From Fasciola hepatica (taxonomy: Eukaryota; Platyhelminthes; Trematoda; Plagiorchiida; Fasciolidae), in assembly GCA_948099385.1 (NCBI GenBank), contig CANUEZ040000180.1, positions 1,799,001-1,863,000 on the forward strand: DNA of 64,000 nt, given 5' to 3'. The first letter of the stretch is position 1. Each line of letters opens with the position of its first letter. A program made the translations under genes and the position numbers. The notes beneath the pieces are model-generated. The model was not told the origin of the DNA and searched no databases. It saw only the letters and a list, made by a program, of their open reading frames with translations. Below, piece by piece: positions 48,242-59,401 of this stretch.

Positions 48242-50290
48242 ATGCCAACAAAAGGATCAAAAGCAGTCGAATCCGGACAGGAGGTAATACGGCAAGTCTC
48301 TGAGGAGGTTTTGGGTACATATGATTCTTTAGTTAATGCTAGATCGCCTAGTCCTGTCAGTGCTAGTTCATGTGTTATTGAGAACAATATTCATCGTAAG
48401 GATGTCGATTTATATAGGCTGAGAATACTAGAACTAGAGCAACAGTTACTATCGGCTAGACCACAGGCGCAGGAAGCAGAGAAGTGTACACAGAAAGAGC
48501 GAGAGAACGAGACCAGCGACTTCGACACTTCCGATCGATTAGGGTGCAATAAGGTAGGGAACCCCACGCCGGTCGCCGACTACAAACCACCATCGATCGA
48601 TCTGCCTAGAGTGGAGCTAACGGTTTTCGACGGGCGAGCTGAGCAATACTGCAAGTTTGTCAAGCAGTTCGAGACGTTCGTTGAAAATAAGGTAACCAAC
48701 CCTGGGCAAAGGCTTCTCTACCTTACTCACTACTGCCGAGGCCGAGCAAGAGAAGCTATCGACGGGTGCACCATGCTCGACCCAGAACAAGGCTACACAA
48801 GGGCAAGGAAGATTCTAAGGGACTTGTTTGGCCAACCTTTGAAAGTAGCCCGTAACCTAATAGAGGGCGTGATGGTAGAGGCAAAGAGAACCAAGGGCGA
48901 CGTCTACACCATGGCCGACCTGGTGATTAAGATGCAGAATTGCTCAATAGCCCTCGACCATTTAGGGTACAGGGCTGACCTAGACGCCATGCACACTTTG
49001 GAAGGCATAGTCCGTAACCTCTCTCCCGAACTACAGGGTCGGTGGGCGGAAGAAGCGGAACGGATAAGTCGGAGCGACAGAGAAGCCCACTTCGAAGACC
49101 TGACCGAATACTTAGACAGGCAAACGAAGATAGCTGACAGCAGATTCGGCCGACTCATCCGGGACAGCAACCGAGCAAACAAGCCCAGTACTAGCCAAGT
49201 CCAAACCCCTGTACGGTAACATCCAAAGTACCAGCCTTGGACCAATACACATGTCATTTCACGAGATGCTACGGCGAAACCAAATTGCAGATCCTGTGGT
49301 ACTAGCCATGGCCTACCAGAATGCCCCAAGTTCGGCAACGCCACAATAGACGAACGGTGGGGAATGGCGAGGATGGCAGGAGCATGTTTTATCTGTCTCA
49401 ACACCACGCACCGGGCAGCAGCCTGTAGGACAAGGAATCGATGTGGTTACGAGGGCTGCACGGGCAGACACCATCGGCTGCTGCATCAGGCGAGAGTAAC
49501 CATATCCGAGGCGAGTGCCAAGCCCAGCGTGGTTTGTTCAACTTCACAATCTGTCAGCAAACCGGTACGTTTAGGCGTAGTGGCCGTGGGAGTAGTGACT
49601 CCGACTGGGATAGTCAAGGCGTTGGCTTTCGTTGATAGTGGATCCGACACCACATTAGTGGAAGAGCGGTTTGCCGACAAACACCAACTGGCTAAAGGTG
49701 CGACATCGTTAGCAGTGAGCACGGTGGGCGGAACACAGGTAATGACTGCCGGTAGATTAAGGCTGCAACTCATCTCTCTAGACACTAACGAGAAAATTGA
49801 ACCAACGGAGGCGTTCACGTTAGCGGATCTCCCCATGCGAGCACCAAGGTCGGTGAACGCAATCTTGACTCGGTGGCCCCACCTGCAGGATGTAACCGTT
49901 GTAGACTGGGAAGATGATGAAGTGGATCTCCTCATCGGATGCGACGTGCCAGAGGCGCTTTGGGTGCTTGACCAGAGATTGGGCGACCACCAGGCACCTT
50001 ATGCCGTACGCACGGCTCTGGGATGGATGTTATACGGTCCAGTAGGGGTACGCGGTTCCGTGAATTACTTATCCACCGAAACGGACCGCATAGAGTATCA
50101 TCTGCAACGGCTGTGTGAAAAGGAGTTTCATGACGTTGGAGACGAAAGACCGACGTTGTCTCAAGAGGATCACTTCGCTCTACAAACAGTGTGGCAAGGC
50201 ACTAGAGGCCTCAAAAAACAGTTCGAGGTTCCCCTCCCATGGCGCACACCGGTCGACCCGCGGACTGACAACAGTAATTATGTTCTCTAA
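48242..50290 (+). pseudogene. E1 gag and aspartic protease (two in-frame stops)
   Basis: I chose the ATG at 48242 because E2 has an ATG at the matching place; upstream codons are in frame but not ATG. Residues about 58-90 look like a coiled coil (LRILELEQQLLSARPQAQEAE). Residues about 120-320 form the BEL/Pao gag core (DUF1759-type), with VELTVFDGRAEQYCKFVKQF at its start and DLTEYLDRQTKIADSRFG near its end. TAA at 49217-49219 replaces a lysine codon seen in E2. A zinc knuckle CFICLNTTHRAAAC sits at about residues 382-395, followed by a second Cys/His cluster ending in HHRLLH. The retropepsin active site is AFVDSGSDTTLVEE, with its aspartate at about residue 465. TAA at 50288-50290 replaces a glutamine codon of E2. 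The frame otherwise runs straight into RT. Confidence 0.9.
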
Positions 50291-52867
50291 CGATTACTAC
50301 GACTAAAAGAACGCTTCATTCGAGACCAGAATCTGTGGCAACGATACGCGGATTTGATGAAGCGAAACGAGGCCCTCGGTTACGTTGAAAAGGTGCCTGT
50401 CAACACCGAAAGCAAAAGGGGTATCTGGTATCTGCCTCACCATCCGGTTATCAACCCCAAGAAACCCAATAAACTGCGGGTGGTTTTCGACTGTGCGGCC
50501 AAGTTCCAGGGCAAGTCGTTAAACGATCGCCTACTACAGGGGCCTGACTGGACCACACCACTGATCGATGTTTTGTGCCGTTTCAGAGTGGGTAAAGTGG
50601 CTTTGTCTGCTGACATTAAGGAAATGTTCCATCAGGTGAAGATTCCGGTAGGAGAACGAGATGCTTTGCGTTTCCTGTGGTGGGAAGGGAGCGACCGGGA
50701 CAACGCAGTGGTGAATTATAGGATGACCGTCCACCCCTTCGGAGCCATATCGTCACCATTTTGTGCCAACTACGCCCTCCGAGAATCAGCGAACAAACAT
50801 GGCGATCTGGTACATCGGACGGTGGTAGAAAGCGTCAGCAGGAACTTCTATGTCGACGACTACCTTGGGTCATTCGATGATGTGGAATCAGCTCTAGAGC
50901 AGTTCAGGGGTCTGACGAGATTGCTGGAAGAGGGCGGCTTCCATCTACCTAAATGGATGTCGAACGCTTCAGAAGTGCTGAAAGTCATCCCGTATCACGA
51001 AAAGGCCGAAAGGGTAAGAGATTTGGACGGCTCTCCACGTCCCATCGAGCGCACTTTAGGGATACAATGGGACGCGGAAACGGACGATTTTGTTTTCGAA
51101 CTGAACGTTCCCGAGCTGCCAATAACCCGTCGTGGCATACTATCTGCCTTCTCAAGTTTGTTCGACCCGCTCGGTTTCGTCTCACCATGGCTGCTACCCG
51201 GAAAGATCTTGCTGCAGCGGCTGTGCCGTAAGAAAGTTGATTGGGACCAGTCACTGGACCGAGGGGACCGGTTGGACTGGGAAGAATTTTTGAACACCTT
51301 GAAGAAATTAGGGGATATAAGAATCCCACGATGTTTGACTCCTGGCCATACGACACGGACTGGAGAACTACATGCCTTTTTCGATGCATCCGAAGTCGGT
51401 TATGGAGCTGTGGTGTACCGACGATGGTGCGCAGGAGATGGACAATATACCACGAGGATCCTGTTGGCCAAAGCCCGCGTTGTTCCACTGAAGTCGGTCT
51501 CAATCCCACGCCTTGAGCTCAGCGCAGCCGTGTTGGCAGTCAGGGTGGTGCAAGCTGTGAAGAGATGTTTCGATCTCTACATTTGGTCGGTGAGCTTCTG
51601 GACGGATTCAACGATAGTACTTTACTATATCAACAACGTCCGGAGCCGGTTTAGTACTTTCGTTGCTAACCGGCTCACGATTATCCACGATGAATCAGCC
51701 ACGCACCAGTGGAGTCATGTCAGGTCTGGCGATAATCCGGCTGGCCTGTGCTCCCGAGGTGCGAACAACTTCAGGCAACTGGACATGTGGACGGGAGGGC
51801 CAAACTTCCTGCAATTGCCCAAACAGGACTGGCCCGTGTTCGAATTAAAACCCCCTACGGAAGTGGAACTGGAGATGAAAGGCGTAGTGATGACAACCAA
51901 CGTCGTCGACGCGTCATCCATTCTATCGCGACTGGTCAGGTTTTCCTCCCGGATGAAGAGGCTTCGTTCGCTAGTTTGGTTAACCAGGTTCAAGAGAAAT
52001 TTACTAGTCATGAAAGGGCTACGGCCCCCAGGTCGGATACGGGTCGGCCCGATAGGTCCCGATGAGCTACAAGCGGCAGAGTACGATATTTTCAGAATAA
52101 TACAACGCGAGGCTTTCGCCCGAGAACTCAAGAGGGCGGAAGAAGTGGGGCCAACCAATGAAGACATGCCATCTCCAAGAGGCCAGCTGAAGCGTTTAAA
52201 CCCCAAGCTCATCGACGGACTGCTGCGAGTGGATGGTAGGCTGACCAACGCACACCTGAACTTCGACACAAAGTATCCTATACTGCTGCCTGCGAGACAA
52301 CCTGTAGTAGAGCTAATGATTCAACACGTCCACGCCGTGGATGGACATGCCGGGGAAAGTCACGTGACGAGCGTCATCCGAAAGCGTCTTTGGTTGTTGA
52401 GAGGACGAGAGACTGTAAAACGCGTAATCCGACGGTGTGTGCAATGCAGGAAACGCAATGCCACAGCAGGCAAACAACTCATGGCCCCACTACCAGAATG
52501 CAGGGTGACTACGGGCTGGTGGCCGTTCAGTGACACCGGGTTGGACTATTTCGGGCCCTTGTGGATCAAGTGCGGGAAAAGATTAGAAAAGCGATACGGA
52601 TGTATCATGACGTGCATGAAATCACGTGCGGTACACCTAGAAGTCGCACATTCGATGACGACCGATTCGTTTCTACGGGCCTTGCAAAGATTTATCAACC
52701 GAAGAGGCGTACCGGCCGATATATACTCAGATAATGGGTCGAACTTTGTGGGCGCTCACCGGGAATTGCAGCGTTGGCACAAGAACATAAACAGGGACGA
52801 ACTGCAGAATCGAACCGTGGCCTACGGTATACGATGGCATTTCAACCCCCCACAGGCCAGCCACTGA
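50291..52867 (+). pseudogene. E1 RT, RNase H and integrase core (to in-frame TGA)
   Basis: Same frame as gag. RT begins with the block YLPHHPVINPKKPNKLRVVF, followed by LSADIKEMFHQVKI with its first catalytic aspartate, and FYVDDYLGSF with the YVDD pair at 50855-50860. RNase H follows (HAFFDASEVGYGAVVY near 51368, PRLELSAAVLAVRV and FWTDSTIVLYYI near 51597). The integrase zinc domain reads HVHAVDGHAGESHV then CVQCRK (about 52324-52450). The core has DYFGPLW (aspartate at 52544), YSDNGSNFVGAHREL with the second aspartate near 52730, and a glutamate about 33 bases on. The order RT-RNase H-integrase and the sequence type are BEL/Pao. The frame ends in SH then TGA at 52865, where the reading clearly should continue ([10 protein letters not shown] follows). 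Confidence 0.93.
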
Positions 52868-53436
52868 GGCGGCGTATGGGAACGCATGATCCGGTCCGCC
52901 AGACGGATATTGCTGTCAATCATGGAGCAGCAGCCGCCCGATGACGAGACGCTGAACACCGTCATGACTGAGGTGGAGCGAATCCTGAACAACCGCCCCC
53001 TGGTTCCAGTATTGAACGGCGACCCCACCCACCTGGCGCTCACCCCAAACGACTTATTGACGTTAAGGTCGAACGAGGGTTTCCAAGGGCCGGCAAACCT
53101 TCGTGGGAGCTACCTCCACGGGTAAAGCAAGCGAACTATCTGGCCAAGGTCTTCTGGAGGCGATGGCTGCGGGAGTACCTACCGGCTTTGCAGACTCGAC
53201 AGAAGTGGCTGGCCAAAACAAGACCATTCAAAGTTGGGGACGTGGTTATGATCGCCGACGAACGCGCACATTTCAGCGCTTGGTCTTTGGGAGTAGTTAC
53301 GGAAACCATCAAAGGCACTGACGGAATGATAAGAACGGTGAAGGTGAAGACAGCTAACGGAGTGCTCATTTGCGACATACGCAGTATTAACCTACTCGAG
53401 AGCGAAGACGGAGGAGCTGATAACCCTGAGGCCTAG
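52868..53436 (+). pseudogene. E1 integrase C-terminal region (broken by stop and frameshift)
   Basis: The frame continues after the TGA with [20 protein letters not shown] and [15 protein letters not shown], the conserved BEL/Pao integrase tail (DUF5641-type). TAA at 53123 ends it. A one-base loss in an A run here, compared with E3, moves the rest to another frame, which reads KQANYLAKVFWRRWLREYLP then WLAKTRPFKVGDVVMIADE and ends at TAG 53434-53436. E3 has the same TAA but keeps the frame. Confidence 0.88.
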
Positions 53437-54130
53437 TAAACCTTTTTCACATCAGTAATCGAGGTGGATAAAGAAACACCATATATACCACACAATCTCC
53501 GTCAAACACGTTGAGGTGCTCGCGGTCCTTTCGTTGACATTACAGAAGGTTCTTTCCGATATGTGGTGATGAGTGCGATTCCATTATACATCCCGATACA
53601 CGCATCCACGACTCACTCTACATCCCGTAAACCCATCATACATGTGACAGTGTTCGTTGTTTTGCTTTTTGTTGACGCTACCGAATGCCCCTTGCATATG
53701 TGGAAGTAGCGGAGCTCAGGTCACACACACATGCTAAATTTACTCGTTTTCTTGCCACGCGGTCTTTTGTTGACATTGCAGAAAGTCCTCCTTTGATGTG
53801 TAGTCATACCTATGATTTCATTGTACCCACGGCACACACACACGCACTCACACACACACTCAAGCACATACATCCAGGACCGGACGGCCCCTTACGAGGA
53901 CAACGTCTATGTGACCCTTCACGCCCGCCATCGATCATTTGGTCTTGTGGAAGATGTAGACTAGCCTCACGCCTAAGTATCCAATAGATTAGATGCGACC
54001 AGTAGCAGAACGTTGACGACGAGCATTAGACGCGCGCAATGACAGCAGGGCCTAGGCAGGTAGGAAGAATCAGTACCTTTATACCGGACCTTTGACTCTG
54101 CTAAGGATCCAGGAGGATTTTGGTGGGCGG
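53437..54130 (+). other. E1 3' untranslated region with repeated motif and PPT
   Basis: About 690 bases between the pol stop and the 3' LTR. Three diverged units share a core like CGTTGACATTACAGAA...ATGTGG (about 53531, 53667 and 53768). E2 has at least two related units at 58480 and 58630. A CA-rich stretch lies at 53831-53868. The last bases before the LTR, GATTTTGGTGGGCGG, are identical in E1, E2 and E3 and are the likely polypurine tract used to prime plus-strand DNA. Confidence 0.6.
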
Positions 54131-54236
54131 TGTAACATCCGGTCGTGGAAAATCCCCCTTTTTTCCCTCGCGATTCAGTGTTTTTCCCAACATCACTCAT
54201 TTCCATACACTACTGACTTGTCTTTACGAACTGGTT
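54131..54236 (+). repeat. E1 3' LTR, left part
   Basis: Starts TGTAACATCC, matching the 5' LTR for 106 bases, then stops at GAACTGGTT, where family X sequence begins. Confidence 0.9.
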
Positions 54237-55167
54237 AGTATAGTATATTTCTTGACCGTAGTCAATACACATGCACAAGGCAAGATCAGAGTATACAGCA
54301 GTACATGTCAATGTGAGGTATTCACAGATTCTAAATTTATGAATCACACAGCAACCGAAAAACACCAGTAAAGTCATGTGGTGTTTGAGTGAACAGAAGT
54401 GGTAATGGTTGAGGCGGGAATTCCGAATCGGTTTCGAAATCGCTGGAGGGCGGTGTGGATAGCTGGACAGTCGTGGGATTATTGATATAAGCGACAAATG
54501 GACGGTCACTAACGAGTAACCGGGCGGAGGAGATGCCAAAGAACATTGTTAGAAGTAAAGCAAGCGTGGGGCTTTCAAAGTGCAGTCAGAGATACCAGCG
54601 GGATATTGGACACTGATCCAGCATTGGGTAACTAATTGTGGAGGAAGCATGTAAAATAAAGGCAAGTGAGTCAAAGGTGATAATAAAACGGACCTTTTGT
54701 GCAGGTGATTACAGTGTCATATGGAAATTCAAATGAAGGCGAAAAGCTTCGCAGGGACTTCAGTGAACTTTTGAAGGGCATGAATGGTGTATGGACATAT
54801 AACGGACTTTTAAAGAAAAGAAAAGCCGTCAATGAAACGGATTAGTGGAGACAAAACGTCAATGGTTCGGCTAGGCAGAATTTGGAAGAGTGTAAATTTT
54901 TTTTTTATTTGATAGAAAATTGTTAACCAAATTGTGGTTGGCTGCAGATGGCTGGTATTCTGTTTCATAAAGACCTTGGTTGCAGGTAGAATGTTGAGGG
55001 AAGCAGGTAAAAAATGGCTGGTTTGACGAAGTTGACAGCTGCGAAAGCTGGGTTCCGGCCATTGGTTTCGTACTGCAACACGGGAAGAATTGAACTGTTG
55101 GGTTGGATTATTTGGGGATAGACGTTGAGCGGATGTGTTGATGGTTGGTGTCAGGAATCACCTCTGC
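54237..55167 (-). mobile_element. Family X insertion splitting the E1 3' LTR
   Basis: 931 bases replace nine LTR bases. The reverse complement aligns in order with about 60040-61365. Shared blocks include CTGCAGCCAA.CA.AA.TTGG, CCAAGGTCTTT, CCGTTTCT-like, CAATG.TGGATCA, and near the end TTTA.AATCTGTGAATACC and GTGCATGTGT.TTG followed by TCAAGAAATA. About 400 bases present in the other copy are missing here. The LTR sequence resumes exactly on the far side. No intact protein frame is recognisable. Loss of target bases and one-sided truncation suggest target-primed retroposition rather than cut-and-paste. Confidence 0.8.
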
Positions 55168-55430
55168 GACCAATTGTTGTTTGTTCGCACCCAGAGCGCT
55201 ACTTTGGCACATCCTTGTTCAGGACCTGCGTGACGCACGTGCTGTCTGCTCACACGCTGCTGTTCGGTTTCTCGTTGTTGAGTCCTTGTGATCGTATTAT
55301 TAAGGTTTGTTTATTTTTTATGTCATTGTTTGTTGTAATAATCTAGTATCGTAGAATATCACGGATAATCGTCTTCTGATTTCGGGATCCGTTGCGAATT
55401 TGGCTACGCATTGCTCAAACGTTCGTTGCA
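55168..55430 (+). repeat. E1 3' LTR, right part
   Basis: Resumes at GACCAATTGTTGTTTG and ends CGTTCGTTGCA, directly followed by the GAATG target duplication at 55431-55435. Confidence 0.9.
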
Positions 55431-55435
55431 GAATG

Positions 55436-58342
55436 AACCACCCCACTGGTCGAAGTTTTGTGCCGTTTCAGAGTGGGTAGAGTGGCCTTGTTCGCCGATA
55501 TCAGAGAAATGTTTCACCAGGTGAAAATACCGGCAGCAGAACGGGATGCAGTGCCTTTCCTGTGATGGGAAGAGAACAACCTGGAGAACGCAGTGGTACA
55601 TTATAGGATGACAGTCTACCTCTTCGGAGCCTTGTCATCACAGTTTTGTGCGAACTACGCCCCTCGAGAATTACTGAACGAACATGGAGATTTGGTCCAC
55701 CCGTCGGTGGCTGATAACGTCAGCAGAACCTTCTACGTGGACGACTATCTTGGGTCATTCGATGATGTGGACTCAGCCCCAGAGCAGTTCAGGGGCCCAA
55801 ATGGATTGCTAGAAGGGGGCGGTTCCCATCTGATGAAATGGGTATCGAATGGTTAGAAGTGCATAAGGGCATTCTATACCACGAGAGGGCTGAAAATGTT
55901 AGAGATTTGGACGGCTTTTCACCCCTACATAACGTTCTCCAGGAACACAATGGAACACGGAAACGGACGTCTTCGTATTCGAGCTAAACGTTCCCGAGCT
56001 GCCAGTAACCCGTCGTGGCATACTTTCTGCAGTCTCCAGTTTGCTCGATCCGCTCGGTTTTGTCTCTCCCTGGCTCTCACCCGGATAGATCCTTCTGCAG
56101 CGGCTTTGCCGTAAGAGAGTCGATTGGGACCAGCCACCGGACTGAGAAGACCGGCTGGACTAGGAAGAATATCTGAACACCTTAACGAAACTAGGGGACA
56201 TAAGGGTTCCGCGATGTTTGCCCCCTGGCCATACAACACGGATAGGAGAACTGCAAGCCTTTTCTGATACATCCGAGGTCAGTTACGGAGCCGTGGTATG
56301 CGAACGACGGTGCACGGGGATTGCCACTATGCCACAAGGATCCTGTTCGCCAAAGCCCGTGCTGCCCTACGGAAGACGGTTTCGGTCCCGCTCCTTGAAC
56401 CCAGCGCAACCGTGTTAGCAGTCAGGGTAGTGCAAGCGACAAAGAGATGCTTCGAATTTTACATTTGATATGCCAGTTTCTGGACGGACTCGACGATAGT
56501 ACTGTAATACACTAACAACGTCAGGTGCCGTTTTAGTACTTTCGTGGCTAACCGACTCACGATCATCCACGATGAATCGGCCATGAATCAATGGAAGTAT
56601 GTCAGGTCTGGCGATAACCCAGCAGGTCTGTGCACCCGGGGTGCGACCAACTTCAGACAACTGGACAAGTGGACGGGAGGACCGAGGTTCCTTCAAATGC
56701 CTAAACAGAACTAGCCTGTGTATGAACTAAAACCTCCTCTGGAATTGGAACTGGAGATCAAAGGCGTGGCGGTGACGGCCAAGGTCGCCGAAGCTTCATT
56801 CATTTTGTCACGATTGGTCAGATTTTCTTCCTGGATGAAGACCCGTCGTTAACCAGTTTGGTTTACCAGGTTCAAAGGATATTTGCTAGTCATGAAAGGG
56901 GTCCGCTCCTCCGGCCGGGTAAGAGTGCGTCCCATAAGTCCCGATGAACTACAAGCCGCAGAACACGACATATTCAAGATGGTACTACGTGGGGGCTTCA
57001 CCCGGGAAGTCGAGAGGGCGGAAGAAGGTGGACCAATCGACAAAAGGATATCATCTCCGAAGGGCGACTTGAAGCATTTAAAACCCAGACTCAATAACGG
57101 ACTACTACGGGTAGACGGCAGGCTGACCACATCCCACCTAAACTTTGACACGAAGTACCTCAGTTTCCTGCCGGCTCGACAACCTGTGATAGAGCTAATG
57201 ACCCAACACGTCCACTCCGTGGAGCGATATGCCGGAGAAAGTTACGTGACGAGCGTCATCCGGAATCGCCTTTGGTTGCTCAGAGGAAGAGCGATTGTAA
57301 AAGCGTATTTTGACTTTTTGTACATTGTATGAGACTCAATGCCGCGGCGGGCAAATAACACATGGCCCCGCTACCAGAATGCAGAGTGACTCCGGGCTGG
57401 TGGCGGTTCAGCGACACCGGGTAGGACTATTTCAGGCCCCTGTGGATCAAGTTTGGGAGGAGGCTAGAAAAACGATTCGGGTGTATCGTGACATGCATGA
57501 AGTCACGTGCGGTGCACCCAGATGTTGCGCATTAAATGACAACCGACTCTTTCCTGCAGGCCCTGCTGCGCTTTACCAACCGAACAGGCGTTCCGGCAGA
57601 TGTATACTCCAACAATGGGTCAAACTTCGTGGGCTTAACGGGAACTGCAGCGCTGGCACAAAAACATGGACAGGGATGAACTGCAGAATCGTACAGTGGC
57701 CTATGGTATACGATGGCACTTCAATCCCCCGCGGGCCAGTCACCGCGGCGTAGGGGAACGCCTGAACCGGTCTACTAGGCGAATATCGCTGTCGATCATC
57801 GAGCAACAGCCGCCCGACGACGAGACGCCGAGCACCGTCATGAATGAGGTCGAGAGAATTCTGAACAACCGCCCCCTGGTTTCAGTACCCAATGGCAACC
57901 CAACCCATCTGGCGCTCAACCCGAACGACTTATTGATGTAAAAATCAAACGGGGGTTTCCAAGGACCGGTGTACCTTCGTGGGAGCTAACTCCACGGATG
58001 GAAGCAGGCCAAATATGTTACCGAGGTTTTTGGAGGCGATGGCTTCGGGAGTGCCTACCGGCTCTGCAATCTCGACAGAAGTGGCTGGTCAAACCAAGAC
58101 CATTCACGATTGGGGATGTAGTGATGATCGCAGACGAACACGCGCACTTCAGCATCTGGCCTTTGGGCGTTGTTATGGAAACCATCGAAAGCACTGACGA
58201 AATGATAAGGACTGTGGAGGTGCAGACCGCCCACGGAAAGCCAATCCGCAACGTACGCAGTATCAGCCTCCTAGAGAGAGAAGACAGAGAAGCCGATAAC
58301 AAGGAAACGCAGTGGACTATCCCTCATGCGCCTCCGAGGTAG
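55436..58342 (+). pseudogene. E2 RT, RNase H and integrase remains (broken)
   Basis: E2 pol resumes after E1. The RT block FYVDDYLGSFDDVDSA (55729-55776) keeps the catalytic pair, with HYRMTVYLFGALSSQFCANY just before it. RNase H parts are scattered over 56230-56530 with several stops. An open frame at 56883-57332 covers the linker and integrase zinc region (YAGESYVTSVIRNRLWLLRG). The zinc-binding CxxC is damaged after 57300, where KAYFDFLYIV replaces it. The integrase core is frame-broken, with the second-aspartate box now YSNNGSNF (Asp to Asn). The tail block RGVGERLNRSTRRISLSIIE has no stop where E1 has TGA. Pol appears to end at TAG 58340-58342. Confidence 0.85.
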
Positions 58343-59021
58343 TTCAAGGAACCCTCATGCGTGGGGGCATTCACGATATACTGACGTAGTGAACCATCGT
58401 TCACTGTTACACACACTTACGCGGTACACGTTTATACTTCATGGCCTCCGTCAAACACGTTGCAGTGCTCGCCGTTTTTCGTTGACGTTACAGGTGGCCT
58501 TCGGCATATGTAGTGGTAGCTGCGATTCTATCATTTACTCAGACGCAAACCAGTCACACCTAAATAATACACGTTTAAACTTCCTGACCTCCTTCAAAAC
58601 ATGCCGCAGGGCTGATTGTTCCTCGTTTATCAATGACATTATGGAAAATCTACCCCGTAAGTGATGGTTGCTACTATTCGCCCACGTAATAGAGTGCTCA
58701 CCCATGACACTCACACCCACCCACCCACCCACCCACCCACCCACATACACACCAAAACATGCGGCCGAGGGGCAACGGCTCACCCGAGGACAGCACCTAT
58801 GTTTTGCCTTCACGCCCGCCATCGATCATCCGTTTTCATGGACGACGCAGAGTAACCTCGCGTCGGTGTGGCTGCCCGATCGAGTGCGATCGTGAATAGA
58901 ATGTTGCCAACAAGTTATTAAGTGCGCCCACTAGGAGCAGGGTCTAGGTAGGTAGGGAGAATCAGTACCATTATTCCAAATCTTTGATTTTGATAAGATT
59001 GGGGACGATTTTGGTGGGCGG
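58343..59021 (+). other. E2 3' untranslated region
   Basis: Holds two diverged units of the motif repeated in E1's untranslated region (about 58470-58530 and 58615-58680), a CCCA array, and the conserved GATTTTGGTGGGCGG at 59007-59021 touching the LTR, the likely polypurine tract. Confidence 0.6.
58715..58744 (+). repeat. (CCCA)n microsatellite, about 7 units
   Basis: Perfect ACCC/CCCA tetranucleotide run inside the E2 3' untranslated region, at the place where E1 has a CA-rich stretch. Confidence 0.95.
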
Positions 59022-59396
59022 TGCGACGACCGGTCGTGGAAAATATCCCAGAAACCACTGCAGTTTCCATTTTTCCATAATATCACTCACTTATTTACAC
59101 TAGTGACTTGTTTTATGAACTGCTTGTTTTAACGGACCAACGCTTGTTTGTTCGCGCCCAGCGCGTTGCTCTGTCATATCCTTGTTCCGGACCTGCGTGA
59201 CGCACGTGCTCCTTTCTCGCAAGCTGCCATTCGGTTTTCGTTGCTTGAGTCCTTGTGATTGCATAATTGAGGTTTGTATCTGTTTCTTGTCGTTGTTCAT
59301 CTGATAATCTAGTATCGTAGAATTTCGCGGATAGTCGCCTTTTGATTTTGGAATCCGTTGCGAATTTGGCTACGCATTGCTCAAACGTATCTTACA
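59022..59396 (+). repeat. E2 3' LTR (type B)
   Basis: 375 bases, TGCGACGACC to TATCTTACA, followed at 59397-59401 by the CCCTT duplication. The central part looks identical to the 5' LTR. Confidence 0.9.
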
Positions 59397-59401
59397 CCCT
59401 T

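Larger units (their letters stand above)
47824..55430 (+). mobile_element. E1: nearly complete BEL/Pao LTR retrotransposon nested in E2
   Basis: The element has a 377-base 5' LTR (47824-48200), a full gag-pol region, a 3' untranslated part and a 3' LTR split by a family X insertion (54131-54236 plus 55168-55430). GAATG duplications flank it. Without the insertion it is about 6.7 kb, like E2. The LTRs differ at about 15 places over 365 bases, so it is not very young. Gag-pol has three in-frame stops (49217, 50288, 52865), a further stop and a one-base shift near 53123. E1 therefore cannot make the complete polyprotein. Its A-type LTR matches the solo LTR and E3. Confidence 0.93.
44708..59396 (+). 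mobile_element. E2: decayed BEL/Pao LTR retrotransposon (outer element, nested)
   Basis: Two 375-base LTRs (44708-45082 and 59022-59396) in the same orientation, flanked by CCCTT duplications, define the element. Without the solo LTR (46580-46956) and E1 (47824-55430), with their duplicated sites, about 6.7 kb remain, a normal length. Gag, protease, RT, RNase H and integrase remains follow in order and match E1 at roughly 75-85 percent by eye, but many stops and frame breaks interrupt them. Its LTRs form a subtype (B) clearly different from the A-type LTRs of E1 and E3. E2 is the oldest layer of the nest. Confidence 0.9.

Noticed and set aside
50354..52867. Reading the integrase TGA as a reassigned or read-through codon
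   Set aside because: E2 has a sense codon there, E1 and E3 carry other clear lesions, and flatworm nuclear genes use the standard code.
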